Origin: Macrotrachela quadricornifera
Taxonomy: Eukaryota > Rotifera > Eurotatoria > Philodinida > Philodinidae
DNA: 64,000 bases
Direction: 5' to 3'
Assembly: GCA_022393335.1 (NCBI GenBank)
Contig: JAJEKB010021880.1
Location: 1,810,406 to 1,874,405 of the forward strand
The translations under genes and the position numbers were made by a program. The first letter of the stretch is position 1; every line of letters begins with the position of its first letter. The notes under the pieces were generated by a model. That model was not told where the DNA came from and searched no databases. It was given only the letters and a program-made list of their open reading frames with translations. Below, piece by piece: positions 1 through 12,352 of this stretch.

Positions 1-195
1 ATGCTAACTGAATATGATGTTTACTATAAGTGGAAATCTAATCCAAGACACTGGACTTTTCCATTGCATCCGTGTAATTTAAGTGGAGTAAATGTATGGT
101 GTCCGGCAGAACCTGAAAAACTCGTACGTGCCATGTACGGAGAAACAGCCCTATACAAGTCAGACAAATTATGTATTAATGGTTCATGGGTATAA
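1..195 (+). CDS. 3' end of an unidentified protein gene
   Basis: An open frame enters from the window edge and ends at TAA 193-195, giving about 64 residues. The peptide holds RHWTFPLHPCNLSG, then VWCPAEPEKLVRAMYG, and ends CINGSWV. The regular Cys and Trp spacing and the codon use look like real coding sequence rather than chance. The PC...CP...YG pattern is faintly reminiscent of the C-terminal part of LicD/fukutin-type phosphotransferases, but this is a guess from memory and no catalytic motif is in view. The methionine at position 1 is only the first codon of the window, so the true start and most of the protein lie to the left. Confidence 0.45.
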   Translation: MLTEYDVYYKWKSNPRHWTFPLHPCNLSGVNVWCPAEPEKLVRAMYGETALYKSDKLCINGSWV

Positions 196-1092
196 ATTAA
201 TATTTTTAATATAAAGAACATTGGATCAAACGTTACAGACAACAAGAATAGATATTACTGATAAAATGATATCTTTTTAAAAAAAACCGAATATATATGA
301 GAGATGTATCGGATGATTGTTTAGAGTGTCAAAAACGAAGAGTAAGAGTGACGACTAGTTATTATTCCTTCATTTAAAAAGACAATTCATTTCTCATTAC
401 GAATAAACAGAGATACAGTGATTTATATGGATGAATAACACGTCATCATGAATTGGCATCGAAAAACGGAATACTATTATTTCATTTTTGGGATCTAATG
501 AAGGATAATTAGTAGAGCTATTGTTTTTAAGTTAAAATGAATTAATTTAAAACAACTTTTATGTACTTATATGTAATTTCTCATAATCCAATGTGCTTCT
601 GATATACAAAAGTACGCATGTTACTTCAAAAAAAATTTATTGAAAGTCGAGATAAAATAATAAAATATTTCAAGAAATAAAAGATTAATTACATTGATAG
701 AAGAGTAAATTTAAAATAAAAAAAGGTGCAAATGCAATCATTGTGAAATTAAAATATGAAACACAATCGATCTTTTATCTTGGTATATAACGATGAAAAA
801 CAAATAAAATATCTATTAAATTTCGCCATGTTTAATACTAATCCTAAAATTTGTCACGTCTGGTCGGAGAGAAAAAAGGTTATAAATATCTTTTTTTACA
901 CAGGGTGGACCATGAGTAATGAAAACGATAAAAGATTGGTCCTGTAGAATGGAAATAAATGACATTATTGAAATTATAGTTGAACACTTCTTTTCGATTG
1001 TGTTTCATAAAAAGAATTAATTTCCATAAAAAAAAGTGTCAATTGAATATTAAAATTCTAGATTAAAAAAAATCCGATGAATTTTGTCGTAT
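196..1092. other. Intergenic, no gene seen
   Basis: AT-rich spacer between the 3' end of the first gene and the 3' end of the membrane-protein gene on the other strand. The longest frame (756-947, +) has no recognisable motif and no splice context, so I leave it out. Confidence 0.5.
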
Positions 1093-4000
1093 TTAAGATG
1101 ATTGTCTCGGGATTTTGGTGACAATTACATTTTTATCTGAATTAATTTTATGAGTTTGTGACGTTGATTGATTAAGTGAACATTCTGTTAGTCTTTTTGC
1201 TTTCATATTTATTTTAGTGACATTAACTGAACCAATACTTGCTGTAAGATCTTGATTATTTTTAAAACTATTTACAATTTCATCAGTTTGTGTAAGATCA
1301 TTTATGTTATTATTTCGTGGTAATTTAATGACACTAATTGAAGAATCTTGTGTTAATGTTGAAAATCGAATTTTTGAATTTATTTGTGAATTTTCGTCGT
1401 TTTGTTGAATATTATCTTCTTTCTTTACTTTAGTTACAATGACAGAAAAACGTCGATCTATTTGTTTTTCAACAAGAGATTCTTCTTCATTTGGTGGTTT
1501 GATATCTGGATTTCCAATTTCATCTGGTTTATCTCGATTATTAATTCGAATGACATCGATATGTTTCTTATTTTGAAAGATTTTATCCAATGTTATTTGA
1601 CTATCTCTCATATTTGTTGATAAACGAGATGCAGCTTGTGATTTTGATATATCTAAATTAGATTATTTCAACATTTGTATAAACATTATTTATGCTATTA
1701 AAAATAAAAAATATTACGAAAATTCGTCATCTAAAATAGTTTTCTAATCATTTTTTGTGTAAAAAATCTATTACTTATACTATTTATTAACTTTTCTAGA
1801 TTGAAACCTTCAACTATTCTGTTTTGTCATTCTTACTATATAATGGAAAATATTCTACTTTCCGTTCTTCTTCTTCGTTTTTATGTTTTTGTCTACGACG
1901 TCTTGCGCCAGCACCCCTAAAATAACATACATCAACTTAAACTTTTAATAATATTCTATTTATAGAAAATGACACGAGAACAAATTGTATCCGAAAATAT
2001 ACATCCTATTTCAGTTCTCATCCTTATTCATGATATTTTAGTGTGCTTCTCAATCATATTAAACGATGTATTGGATAGAAAATTTAAAGTTTGAGAATAT
2101 AATCACCTAATGTCATATGCTTAAGAGTGAGTATCTACGAATTCACATCTATTACTTTATGAGATTTCAAATGGCTCATAAGTTCTTGAAAGCTAAATAC
2201 TTTGCTGTTTTCTCCTAGTAATAAGTATAATGAACATATTGAGTACGTCTAGTATTTTCTATTTCTCGCCTTACAATTACCTAAGTGTTCCATATTGTGT
2301 TTCTCAAATATGATTAATAACTGACTTACCATAAAAAGTAATATAAACAACAGCAACAACAACATATAGCCATCAAAAGAGTTAATAATGATATACCCAA
2401 AATTAATAGCCAATCTATCTCTTTATCTAATTTTATGAAAAACAAAAATATCAGTTTTATCTTGAATCATTATTATTAGACTTACTTGCAGCTTTTTTTG
2501 TCGTTGTTACCGTAATTCTACTAAAACATGCAAAATTATTGAAGTCTCTCTTCTTGTTTCTGAGTAAATCCAAAGATCTATTTCAGAGATCGAAACCGAA
2601 CCGAACAATCTTGGCTTACCCTGGATCGGTAGCAGTTCTCAATTTTTGTCAGTAGATAAAGGGTAGTTAAAATAAACAATTATCTGCCATTAGAATACTA
2701 ATATACAACTTTTTTTGCCGACCCGATCCGAACTCTAATAAGATAAAGTAAAACTATTATAAAAGCAAGTTTAAAGATCGAATATGTCATTATAAATTTT
2801 TATTAAATTCGATAATTCTTAGAGACTTTTTCGAGATAATTTTCTAATAAAATTGAAATAGAAATAGAAAAAAGTAATATATACAAACATACGTAGTCGC
2901 AGATGTCGATGTTGTTGATGTTGCTGAAGTTGTTGTAATCGATGTTGCCGATGTCAAAGTTGTAGTTGTTGTTGACGATGTTGAAGTTGACGATGTAGTT
3001 TCTGTTGATGAATCTATTGTTGAAGTTGTCGAAGTTGATGCTGTCGATGTAGATGTAGATATTGAAGTTGTTGTTGTTGAACTTGAAGTTGAAGATGTAG
3101 TTTTTGTTGTTGTTGTTGTAGATGTCGATGTTGATGTTGTTGTTATACAACCAGGATTTGTTTGAACATTAAATGTTACACAATACTCTTGAGATTGAAC
3201 GTATTCACTATTATTAGAAAATAAAATAAAATAAACAATTATGATAAAATATTTTCAACCTGGTATAAGCGATTACACATAATTGTTGTGATCCGATTTG
3301 ATTAGATTGTGGTATCCAAGTAAAAGTAATGAAAGCATATGAACCAGTAGATGACGATGTTAAAGAACTAACTGTCATACCTGATATTGATACTGATACA
3401 ACAATATCAGTGATATTTGAAATAGATGGACTACATGTATTGTTAGCATATATATCAAAATTGATAGAAACATTAATCTGTACATCTAAACAATCTATTT
3501 TAGGATCAATAGTAGGTAACAATGAACATTTTGGTGTTGGAAGAACATAAATCAAAAATTGAACTGGTACTGAACTCATTGGATCATTACTTGTTGAATT
3601 AATAAAATCTTCTACCTAGAAGATAATATAAAATTTAAAATATTTTTTTCAACTGGACAAAGATACACGAGGGTGTGAGGGTGAGGGATAGTAGGTTTTA
3701 ACAGACTGAAGTCTTAACTGTGTGAAATGTTGATTCATTTCGTTAAGAGTATGGAGAAACTTTTTCGGTTTTTATAGAAAGTCAACTTTCTTTCTTACAA
3801 GACTAGAAAAAAATCAAAGTATTTTTTCTTATAGCAAAAAAAGAAAAATTCAAAAATGGGACTCTGATACGACTAAGTTCTTAGTGCAATCTATATGTTA
3901 AAAACAGCCCAACATACTTAGCATCAGTCCAGACTTTGAAAGCCTTGTCCACGTAAAGGGTATCTCTAACCAACGAATTGATCTTTGAAATATTGGTTGA

Positions 4001-5451
4001 ATTCGATCGAAAAATAAAAAAAAGTTGGTTTGTGAGAGAGAGAGCTTCCTCCTAATTGAACTGTAATGTATATGGACTGACAAGGAATCATTTCGAGGTG
4101 GCTATTCGCTTTTGAGTCGATTCTTTGCTGATCTTATAGACTTGAGATATTTTAGATGAAGTCTTTCCAAGATGCATAGCTTTCAAAACGATCTGTATGT
4201 TGATAGCCCCATATCTCAAAGAGACTTTATCTAAAACTTCCAAAAACTTTTATGTAAAATACTCTAAAATTCATTCGAACACTCAATATCTAAATCAAAA
4301 GTGTAAGGCCATCTGGGAATGTGCCGTATATGAATTTAAACGGCGAATTCTAGTGACATGACTAATATAATTATGCTTATCAAATAGAAAATGTTTGCAA
4401 CCTGAAGAGCAACTGCATACCAAGTACCAGCTTTGAGTCCTGTAAAAGTTATTATACAATTGGATAATGTTGTATCATTAGGTGTGCTGGTTGGATAACA
4501 AATTCCACCGCATTCATCAACTGCTTGACGATGAATATATGATGAAGTTGATTTTTTTGTTCCAGGTGTTTCACTTGTAGTTGTTACTCCACTTGTAGTC
4601 GCTATTGTTACAGTTGTAGTGGATGCTGTTGATATCGTTGTGGTTGATACTGTTGCGGTAGTATCTGTAGTTGTGGCTGCGGTAGTGTCTGTGCTTGTGT
4701 CAGATGCACCTGCTCTTTTAACTCTTGAATGAATATATTCTTCTTCATTTCCAGTTATAATTTCATAAATTTTATGTGGAATAGGTTGAAGCATTATACC
4801 ATCATATTCATTCTGTCGTTTTCTTCTACGATAACCTGGTTGATAAACTGACCATCGACAACGCACATCATCACCTTGATTAGCATCTGATACAGGAATT
4901 TTAATTTGTGTTGTTTTATTAACAATAACATATTGAGGAGAAACAACATTCGAAACAGGTGGTGTATTAATAAAACCATCTGGTCTCTTTCGTAAATCAA
5001 TTGAACATAAAATCGACCAATCTAGATTATATACTAGTGGATAATTTAAAGCACGCCAAGCTGCTCCTTGATAAGCTATTGAAAAATGTGACCCATTAAG
5101 TAATGTTACATTCACTGAACGTTGACTTGTCATCATACCTAATGATGTACTAGATGATGTACAATCAGTTAAAATATTAATTGGTTTAGTAGAATAACCT
5201 CCATCAGTCGAACAATCGACAACACACGTTAAATTATCATTTTGTCCACTTCGACCACTAGTTGTTATAGGTACATTAATCGCACATTTTATTGTTGGAT
5301 AACTCCATGAATATGATTGTGTAATTGTTATAACAACAGAACTTGAATTATCATATGGATTTACAGGTGACCATGTTATCGTACCACCATTAAAGTGAAC
5401 AGCATTTATTACATAACATGAAATTAATAGAAAAATAAAGTATATTATCAT
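1093..5451 (-). CDS. Single-pass membrane protein, Thr-rich ectodomain and repetitive cytoplasmic tail
   Basis: Seven-exon model on the minus strand: 5451-4402, 3615-3260, 3207-2893, 2520-2486, 2426-2330, 1916-1837 and 1652-1093. Every junction is GT-AG and all phases agree, giving 830 residues. Residues 1-17 are a signal peptide (MIIYFIFLLISCYVINA). The ectodomain has two basic, furin-like sites (RRRKR and RVKR), a Thr/Ser stretch, a Cys-containing block and the join ALQ/VEDFINSTSNDP across intron 1. Exon 3 encodes over 80 residues of almost pure Thr/Ser, expected to be O-glycosylated. Exon 5 encodes the membrane helix WLLILGISLLTLLMAI followed by six cysteines, then WGAGARRRR as stop-transfer. 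The last exon is a hydrophilic tail with five repeats of the type V-I-V-T-K. I recall similar ectodomains in bdelloid and other lophotrochozoan proteins. Ligand and role are unknown; an adhesion or receptor role is only inferred. Confidence 0.8.
2584..2738. repeat. Small hAT-like MITE inside an intron
   Basis: About 155 bases in the 372-base intron between exons 3 and 4 of the membrane-protein gene. The left end reads CAGAGATCGAAACCGAACC. The right end, read on the other strand, is TTAGAGTTCGGATCGGGTCGG. The ends are imperfect inverted repeats of the YARAG type seen in hAT MITEs. I found no clear target-site duplication. Confidence 0.4.
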
Positions 5452-6578
5452 TTTAGTGATATTCTATCAACAAATGTCCTCATATAAAATACATCGATAT
5501 TTCAAATCTAAATAACAAATGAAATAAGCTTATTCATGTCGACAAAATTTCGAAAATACAAAATATATTGTGTATGAATTTCTCACAAGAAATTGTTTAT
5601 TGACACAATATAATAAAACAGAAATAAAAACAATCATCTTTCAATTATTTTCAAGGTTTCTTTCTTTTCTTGTAAAATTAATTCAAGTTTTATGGATTCG
5701 CTTATGAACTGAAAATTTGGTTTCACAATTTAAGTCATCCGTCGCAGCTGAAAATCAGCTAGTACTCCTCCATAATAATGAAAAAAGTAGAGCTTTGATA
5801 TTGTAAAGTAATAAAAAACAAGTCGTCATTGTTAGACTAGCACAATGAGTTGAAAAATTATTTGTCTATACTCCTTTTTTTATTTCATCAAAGTCAATTG
5901 GTCAAGTCAAAAATTGTATGTAGGTATTAATAGCAACCTACATTGAGTAAATGTTTTCAAGATCTGCTCATTTTTTTTGTTTTGCAATTGCAAAATTAGT
6001 CTGGGACAGACTATAGTTAAAATATCTGTCCAAATATCTAATTGAATAATAAATTATAGTCAATTTATTAGTCAATAGTACCCTACACACGGGCAAGGTT
6101 TTCACAATTGACCTTGGAAGAATCTAGTCTTACCGGTTTACCATGCATTAAAATAAAATTATCACTTCTATTTTAAGTCGTTATTAGAAAAACCTTGCCC
6201 ATGTAAATGGTATATTCAAAAAATTTAATTTTGAGAGAAACGAAAAAAAAACTCGACAATTGCTTGACGAATATCATAGGGGTATTATCGTTGTATATGA
6301 TTTATTAACAATAATATTTATGGAAAAACAAACAGATAATAATAATACTAAGACTTTAAAGAACGATAAAATTAATATTATTCAAGAAAGAGTGGTAAAT
6401 ACTAAATGTCTAAAATGTAATTGTAACCAGTTTTATTCACTCTAGTTCTTATTCTGGTGCTGTATTTACTAAATCTAAAAAACACTTCTGAAATTTAGTA
6501 AATAACACAAATATTTGATCAAATTCGGTGTTTTTTTTATCGAAAATTCTCAAATTTTAGGTAAATGTCCAAGTTTTT
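5452..6578. other. Intergenic, upstream of the membrane-protein gene
   Basis: AT-rich sequence that should hold the promoter of the gene starting at 5451 on the minus strand. I see no convincing TATA box or RNA gene. The frame at 6260-6445 is short and unsupported. Confidence 0.4.
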
Positions 6579-6869
6579 CTATATCCCAAACATGAATTTT
6601 AGATATGACGGATAGTAAACTATCGAAATAGGACGAGACACTGGAATTTTCGTCACTCTTTTACCAACAAACCATGTATAAATACCATCATTGATAGTTT
6701 GACTAAAATCATGATCTATTTTACGCTTCATCCTCTTGTTTAGATTAGTTTCATAATCATTCATATATTCAAATTTTCTTTTAAGAATATTTGATACGTC
6801 ACTGATGGATATTTGAAATTTATGTGCTAACTCACGATGAGATAAATCATATTCATTGCGCAATGTCAC
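6579..6869 (-). pseudogene. Fragment of a pogo/Tigger-type transposase (CENP-B-like HTH)
   Basis: The frame carries LSHRELAHKFQISISDVSNI, a helix-turn-helix of the CENP-B/pogo N-terminal type. After a basic linker comes GIYTWFVGKRVTKIPVSRPI, which matches the second DNA-binding half of Tigger/Tc5-like transposases (W-F-x-x-K-R, then I-P-V-S-x-P-I). After that the homology stops and the DDE catalytic domain is absent. There is no ATG at the start; the frame opens on GTG. This is therefore a decayed N-terminal remnant, not an active gene. Part of the same repeat recurs at 19376-19485. Confidence 0.6.
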
Positions 6870-8441
6870 ATCTTACACAAAGCTTGAGAAACAACAAAAA
6901 ATGCAATGATATTTGTGTATTTATTCTTTCTCTGTTCTATTTCATTTTCAATGAATCAAATTACACAGCCAATCAATCTCTTGATAATCACCTCCATAAA
7001 TTCTATCATATAATTTCTCCAAGTGTCGCTGCCTATTGATGTTCATATTAACAAGATCAGTACATATAGATAGTACCTAAAGAAATGTGTTTAGTATACG
7101 GAATCAATCAACTGTGAGAATTTTCTCTCACCAGTATGCTGGTATATGCTGGAACTTTCTCTATCGTTCTATTTTTTCCTATTCGAAATGATCAATGACT
7201 TGTATGACCTCAAAAGACACAACAGAAACGATTTCGTTTTGTTAGAGATTGCATAAATAGTTGCTGAGAGCGAACTGTAACATATAGTTGTCGTGTATGT
7301 GTACGTGTGATTCAAGTCGAAATTAATTCGTGATATATATGATCTATCATATTGTAAAACTATACTTTTCAAAGTTTTATAGTGCCTCAAAAAAGGCATG
7401 CCGAGGCTTAAGTCCATGAATTCATATAAATAGAGAAAATCAATCCTTTTGATAATACGAAGTAATACCACAAAAGCTTCCTCGTCGATGAATCTTACGT
7501 TTAAAAAAAAATCATCCAAATTGAATTTAAAATAGAGAAGGAGACAAAGTATCTCGAATCCCAAAGCCTATCCAATAACATCCAATTGAGCGCGCATTTT
7601 TATCAGATGTTATACTTTGAAGAGAAGCCAACGTGATATTCGAAATCAACGCATTAAACTGTGTCGATTGATATAAAAATCAACATATTTTGTAGAAAAA
7701 AAAATTTCGAAGTATGTGGGCAAAGATTCTGCAGGTATATATTTCGTCAAAAAACACCTAGCCTTTGTATGTACACACAGCTTCAGAGTCAAGAATGTAT
7801 GAACCTATTGAAAGGATATATGGATTGCTTGAGTAGTGAATGATCTTGTCATGAACATAGTATCTGTGATAAATAATAAATGAATGTAGAATTATACATA
7901 TAACAAGAGAGTAGATATACATAGGACGCTATGAAATAATTAAAGAAATTCAATCGTCCACTTAATAATACTACGATAATCGGCAGATTCTACTACTTCT
8001 ATGGTCGAAAGATCTCAGGAAAATTTTAGATGCTAGAAAGGTTTTTCGCTTTATCCTCTTCATTTTTTAGTAGTAGCAACTGATAAATTCTAGACAGAAG
8101 AAAATTATTTGCTTTATTTCTTTCGGATAGTTGAATAGTGTTTTTGTATTCTGAATAGACTGTTATTAGCAACAATACGCTTCATTATCAATGGAACATA
8201 GACAGATGAACTGATTTCATTTCGGCAACTTCAAACGATAGGAATAACAATTATATGGATAATATTTCATCAGAATCGTCATTCAAAAACGTATATTTTG
8301 TCGCTCATCTCTTATATTTCAGCAACAGACATTTATTTATATATAAAATTATTCAGATTTCTTATTATTATTGTTTTCTACGTCATGTAATTCCCATCTT
8401 TTATTTCCTCATGATCACTTTTATTCATCAACAAAAAACAG
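6870..8441. other. Intergenic, no gene seen
   Basis: AT-rich. A minus-strand frame at 7169-7564 (131 codons) has no motif, no splice sites that extend it and a composition like chance, so it is not called. Confidence 0.4.
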
Positions 8442-9194
8442 TCACATTCTCAAATCGAAATGTATCTTTGATTTTGCCTTTTTTCGAAGTATTCCTTTGC
8501 TAGTTTCGGACAATTTGCAATAAGATATCCAGAGTGCCATCAATGCTTCATGATGTTCAATTATATCGCAGAGATATTCAACACTCGAATCAGTCACTAA
8601 TTCGTTCGATGAAAGTATTAACCATTCGAGACGTGTATTGTCATTTTTGAGTACTCTGCTCAATAATTGCACTCCTTGATCGGTTATTTTATTGTTGGAT
8701 AGTCCAAGAAGAGTCAATGTTTGATTCGTTTTGAGCATTTTAGCTAAATATTTTACATCTGTATCGTTCAGTTCAGTCTTTCCAAGGTAAAGTGCCTCAA
8801 GAGGATGATTATTAGTCGAAAGTATATTAGCGAGATCCTTGATACCCTTGCCAGACACAGAATTGCGTGAAAGTGCCAGTGTATTCAATGTTCTATTTTT
8901 ATATAATGCATTGGCGAGATTTGACACGCCAATTGATGTAATTTTGTTCTTGACTAACAAGAGACGTTCACATGGCTGTTCAATCATGTGCTTATCGACT
9001 ATAAAGTTGATACTTGCATCGGTCAGGTTTTGTCTGTTGAAATTCGCCGTCCTACGAAAGTTAGAATCTTGCATCTGTTGAAGTTGATTGTTTTCTACAA
9101 AGAAAAAGGGAGCGTGTTGGTGAGCATTTTTGATCAAATCATTCTTTAAATGTCTGTTTCAACGAATCGGTATCGATCGACGTTTGATTGCCAT
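8442..9194 (-). CDS. Leucine-rich repeat protein, ribonuclease-inhibitor type
   Basis: The main exon (9094-8442) encodes at least four LRRs of the L-x-x-L-x-L-x-x-N-x-I/V type with G-x-x-x-L-A-x-x-L spacers, for example LTLLGLSNNKITDQGVQLLS and LEWLILSSNELV. This is the 28-29 residue ribonuclease-inhibitor/NLR-type repeat, a protein-binding solenoid. No NACHT or signal peptide is seen, so it is probably a free cytosolic LRR protein. The exon begins just after a clear acceptor (CTTTGTAG), so an upstream exon is needed. The best candidate is 9194-9164 (MAIKRRSIPI, donor GTTGAA), whose phase fits and leaves a 69-base intron; total 227 residues. That first exon is inference; translation could instead start at the internal ATG encoding MQDSNF. 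Confidence 0.75.
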
Positions 9195-10589
9195 CTTATG
9201 GAATCGATTAGATCTAACAAAGTATAGTCGAGAGTGTCTCCATCTCTTATTTCGGACTAATCTGTCGATACTTGACAGAGGGAAGTAAAACATACTCAAT
9301 GAGTCAACTCTATAGGAACTCTCTTAAAAGATTCTTCGCCTGAGTTCAGAGAGAAAATATAAATGGATATACATAAAAAATCTGCTAGTAAATCAGATAA
9401 AAATTATTACTGTCTAAATACAAATAAAGTCTGGTTTTTCATCTTTAAAGATAGGTTTACTGAATTTCTTCTTTGTTTGATCAACTTTAATCTGATGTAC
9501 TGTGAAGTTTTTTACATGGGTTTTTTCATCTTGGAATTAGTATCAACGAGGATCCTTTATTATGCAAATGTTGTGTAACTTTTAGATGGAGAATAGTGAA
9601 AATTGTATTTATTCCAATCCATGATACTTTCGTGCAGACGTAAGCACGGACGAGCTATCTATTGTACGGAATGACACGAATGTTACTAAGTAGAGTAGGT
9701 TGATCGCATCTTCATATTAATAGAATCAGTTACAAGTAATAATCGATCTTACTCACTGAAAATAATTAGCAAATATTTTATCTTAAGGAGGCTTCAGTTA
9801 ACAAACGATGGTCTTCAAGAAACTACAGGACTTGTCAAAACTATAGATCCTCTTATGTTCACATGGAAAAACGTTTTCTTTTATTCAAACAATGATATTC
9901 AGCCATTACTGGCGTCTGTATATTTGGCTACTTAAGTACTATAGACTACATCAATCTTTCCCTCTCGTTCGTCGTTGTATGAAGAAATGATTAGAAAAAA
10001 CTGAATAACAGCTGTGTCATAATTATAGACACTCTAGCGAAAAAGAATTTTTCCCTTTTTTCAATGTTTGTCAAACCTTTGATTTGAATATCTATTTTGT
10101 AATACTACATCTCTTCTATATTCTACACTCCAGATAGAGTATATTTCGATATACAGGGTGTTACATAACACTGAATTTATTGATGCTAAATGGTTTAGGT
10201 TATGAAGATCTTCTAATATCGAATTTAATAGATTTTCAAAAATGGAGTAAAAAATTTTTCTTTTATATTTTTATAATTACTTTTGAAATAGAAAATAAAC
10301 TTGTATTTTTGTCGCTTTTTATGATTTGTCCCACCTCTTAAGATAAAAAAGAGGAGATACTGTTTCGCCTTGATGGCACTATCTCTCTTTCACTGATCAC
10401 CATTATAAATCGATATTGGACTATTCGAAGAATTTAGAGAGATTGTTAGGCATTTATATAAATCATCAATACTTTATGATCGTGTGAAAATTCGCGCCAT
10501 CACCGGAGAAAAACACTTGAGTGTAACTGAGTTCTCAAGGCGTACGCATAACTAACAATAAATATGGAACAGTTGGATGCTTCAATACG
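9195..10589. other. Intergenic, no gene seen
   Basis: AT-rich spacer between the LRR gene and the end of the OTU gene. The frame at 9363-9578 is unsupported. TACAGGGTGTTACATAACAC near 10154 resembles a transposon end, but I found no partner. Confidence 0.35.
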
Positions 10590-12349
10590 TCAAGAAAAAC
10601 AAAGATATTTACCTTGTGCATTATCATTATTCGAGTCATCGGGAGTTGAGCGAACTTTTACAGACTGATTAGTGCTCTTGATTCGACTTTTATCATTTTG
10701 CAAATGTTCGTGATAATGCTTATCATTATCATTGAGCTTACGATTTTGTTTTGTCCTTTGGGAGTAATCCGATGCTTTTTGTGGAATTTGAGACTCACTA
10801 GGAGAATGTGTTGAATTATTATTTGACTGAGACATCAAGTTCACTTCATTGGCAATTGCTTCATCGTAGGATGATCGTCGTTTAATAGATGAATGCTTAA
10901 AACAATTTTTTGTCGAAGATAGATCATCATTGGAGCGATGATGAGTGGATCGGTGATGTTTGTTTGACAGCAACTGTTTTTGTTTGTTTTTTTTGTTCTC
11001 TTGTATGCCAAAAGAGTCGAATATATATTTCTTATAAAGTAGAAAAAAGTTTCCACGTAAAACAAATCGCCTTGTACCAAGACAAGCACATAGAATCTTT
11101 GTATTCCAAGAAGTGTTATTGAATTGAAGAGATACTGTTTGTGTTAGTAAATAATTTTGCAATAAATTTTGCGTTTCGTCCATTGAGACATTATTTCCCA
11201 AAAAATGTACAGGCAAGAGATTCTGTTTTATAGCCTCATCGAATGACTGATAGAGGGGAAGTAAATTTAAATTGTAAAGACAATTTTCTTGGTTCATGAT
11301 TTTTGACATTTCATCTTCATTATCATCACATGTCAATAACGGACAGAAATGAGAATTGTTATAGGCTAATACGATCGGTTCATGAATACACTCGGACGGT
11401 GAGCAGAATACTGGTAAATAGATACCGAATAGATCATTTGTAGAAATTGCTTCACCATGTTGATTACGAACGAAACTTTCGGCAAGAATAATAATTGGAC
11501 GACGAAGTATGTTCGAAATTGAGAAAACATGTACTGCTTCTAAATAATCAAGACTAGCTGTTGTTTGACTATCTGTACGATTTTCATATCGAACAGAGCG
11601 ACACAAATCTTTCCATTCCTGAATAATACAGACAAATGATAATACATTTGGTCAATTTTTATAAAACAAAAAGCGAAAGTATAAAAATAAGCGATCTTAT
11701 GATATATTGAGGCGTAATCAAAAATAGATAAACAGCATTGTGTCGACACTTACCCTGTTAAGTTGAGCATCTTGTGAAACGATGCCTAATACTCTATTAC
11801 TTTTTAATCGTTCAATTTTCCAAGCTTCTTTAAGCCTTGCTTGATTGGTATCCATAAATTGAATAAGTCCATCACGGAGAAGAAGATCGAAATCATGTAT
11901 ACCTACCATGGCAAGTAGCACAGCATGAAGAAGGCAATTACCATCTCCTAAGAAAAATGTAATCATCTAGATTAATTTCATTATTCCACTCATATTCTAC
12001 CTGATGTTTGAATCGGATAGAGGTTTTTAAATGATTTACTCCAATTAATCACTTTTGTCTCATTCATAGTTCGAAGCATATTTTTGTCGATCAAATAATT
12101 TCGAATAGATGGATTGACTTCTTGTTGAATAAATTCGGTTGGTATGGACATGGTATATATGTTTAAATTACGTAGATTTACCACAATACGTTTATTATGA
12201 TACTTGAGTATTTTAGTAGCTTCAATTTTGATACGTTCAGGAATGGGTATTCGATTCTTTTTTTGTGATTTGACCAATTTATCCATTTTAGTCTCACTGC
12301 AGTGAAGTTGAAAGAGAGAAAAAAGATACGGTTTCATCGATGCAGCCAT
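10590..12349 (-). CDS. OTU-domain deubiquitinase of the A20/OTUD7/VCPIP class
   Basis: Three exons, 12349-12001, 11947-11754 and 11618-10590, with GT-AG introns of 53 and 135 bases and matching phases; 523 residues. The OTU cysteine box TSGDGNCLLHAVLLAM is rebuilt exactly across intron 1, giving Asp118 and catalytic Cys121. The third exon has YLEAVHVFSISNILRRPIII, the helix typical of A20-class OTUs, and AYNNSHFCPLL with the catalytic His near residue 271. The protein should cleave ubiquitin isopeptide bonds in cytosol or nucleus. The last 170 or so residues are basic and rich in Asn, Ser and Lys, with no domain visible. A possible donor (CACAAG/GTAAAT) near the end could lead to one more exon. 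The ATG at 12349 follows an in-frame TTG and is the first methionine of the frame. Confidence 0.85.
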
Positions 12350-12352
12350 CAA

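Noticed and set aside
2803..3150. Asn-rich 115-codon minus-strand frame
   Set aside because: It is the wrong frame of the Thr/Ser-rich exon 2893-3207; the ACA/TCA repeats read as Asn-rich when shifted. The other frame fits both splice phases.
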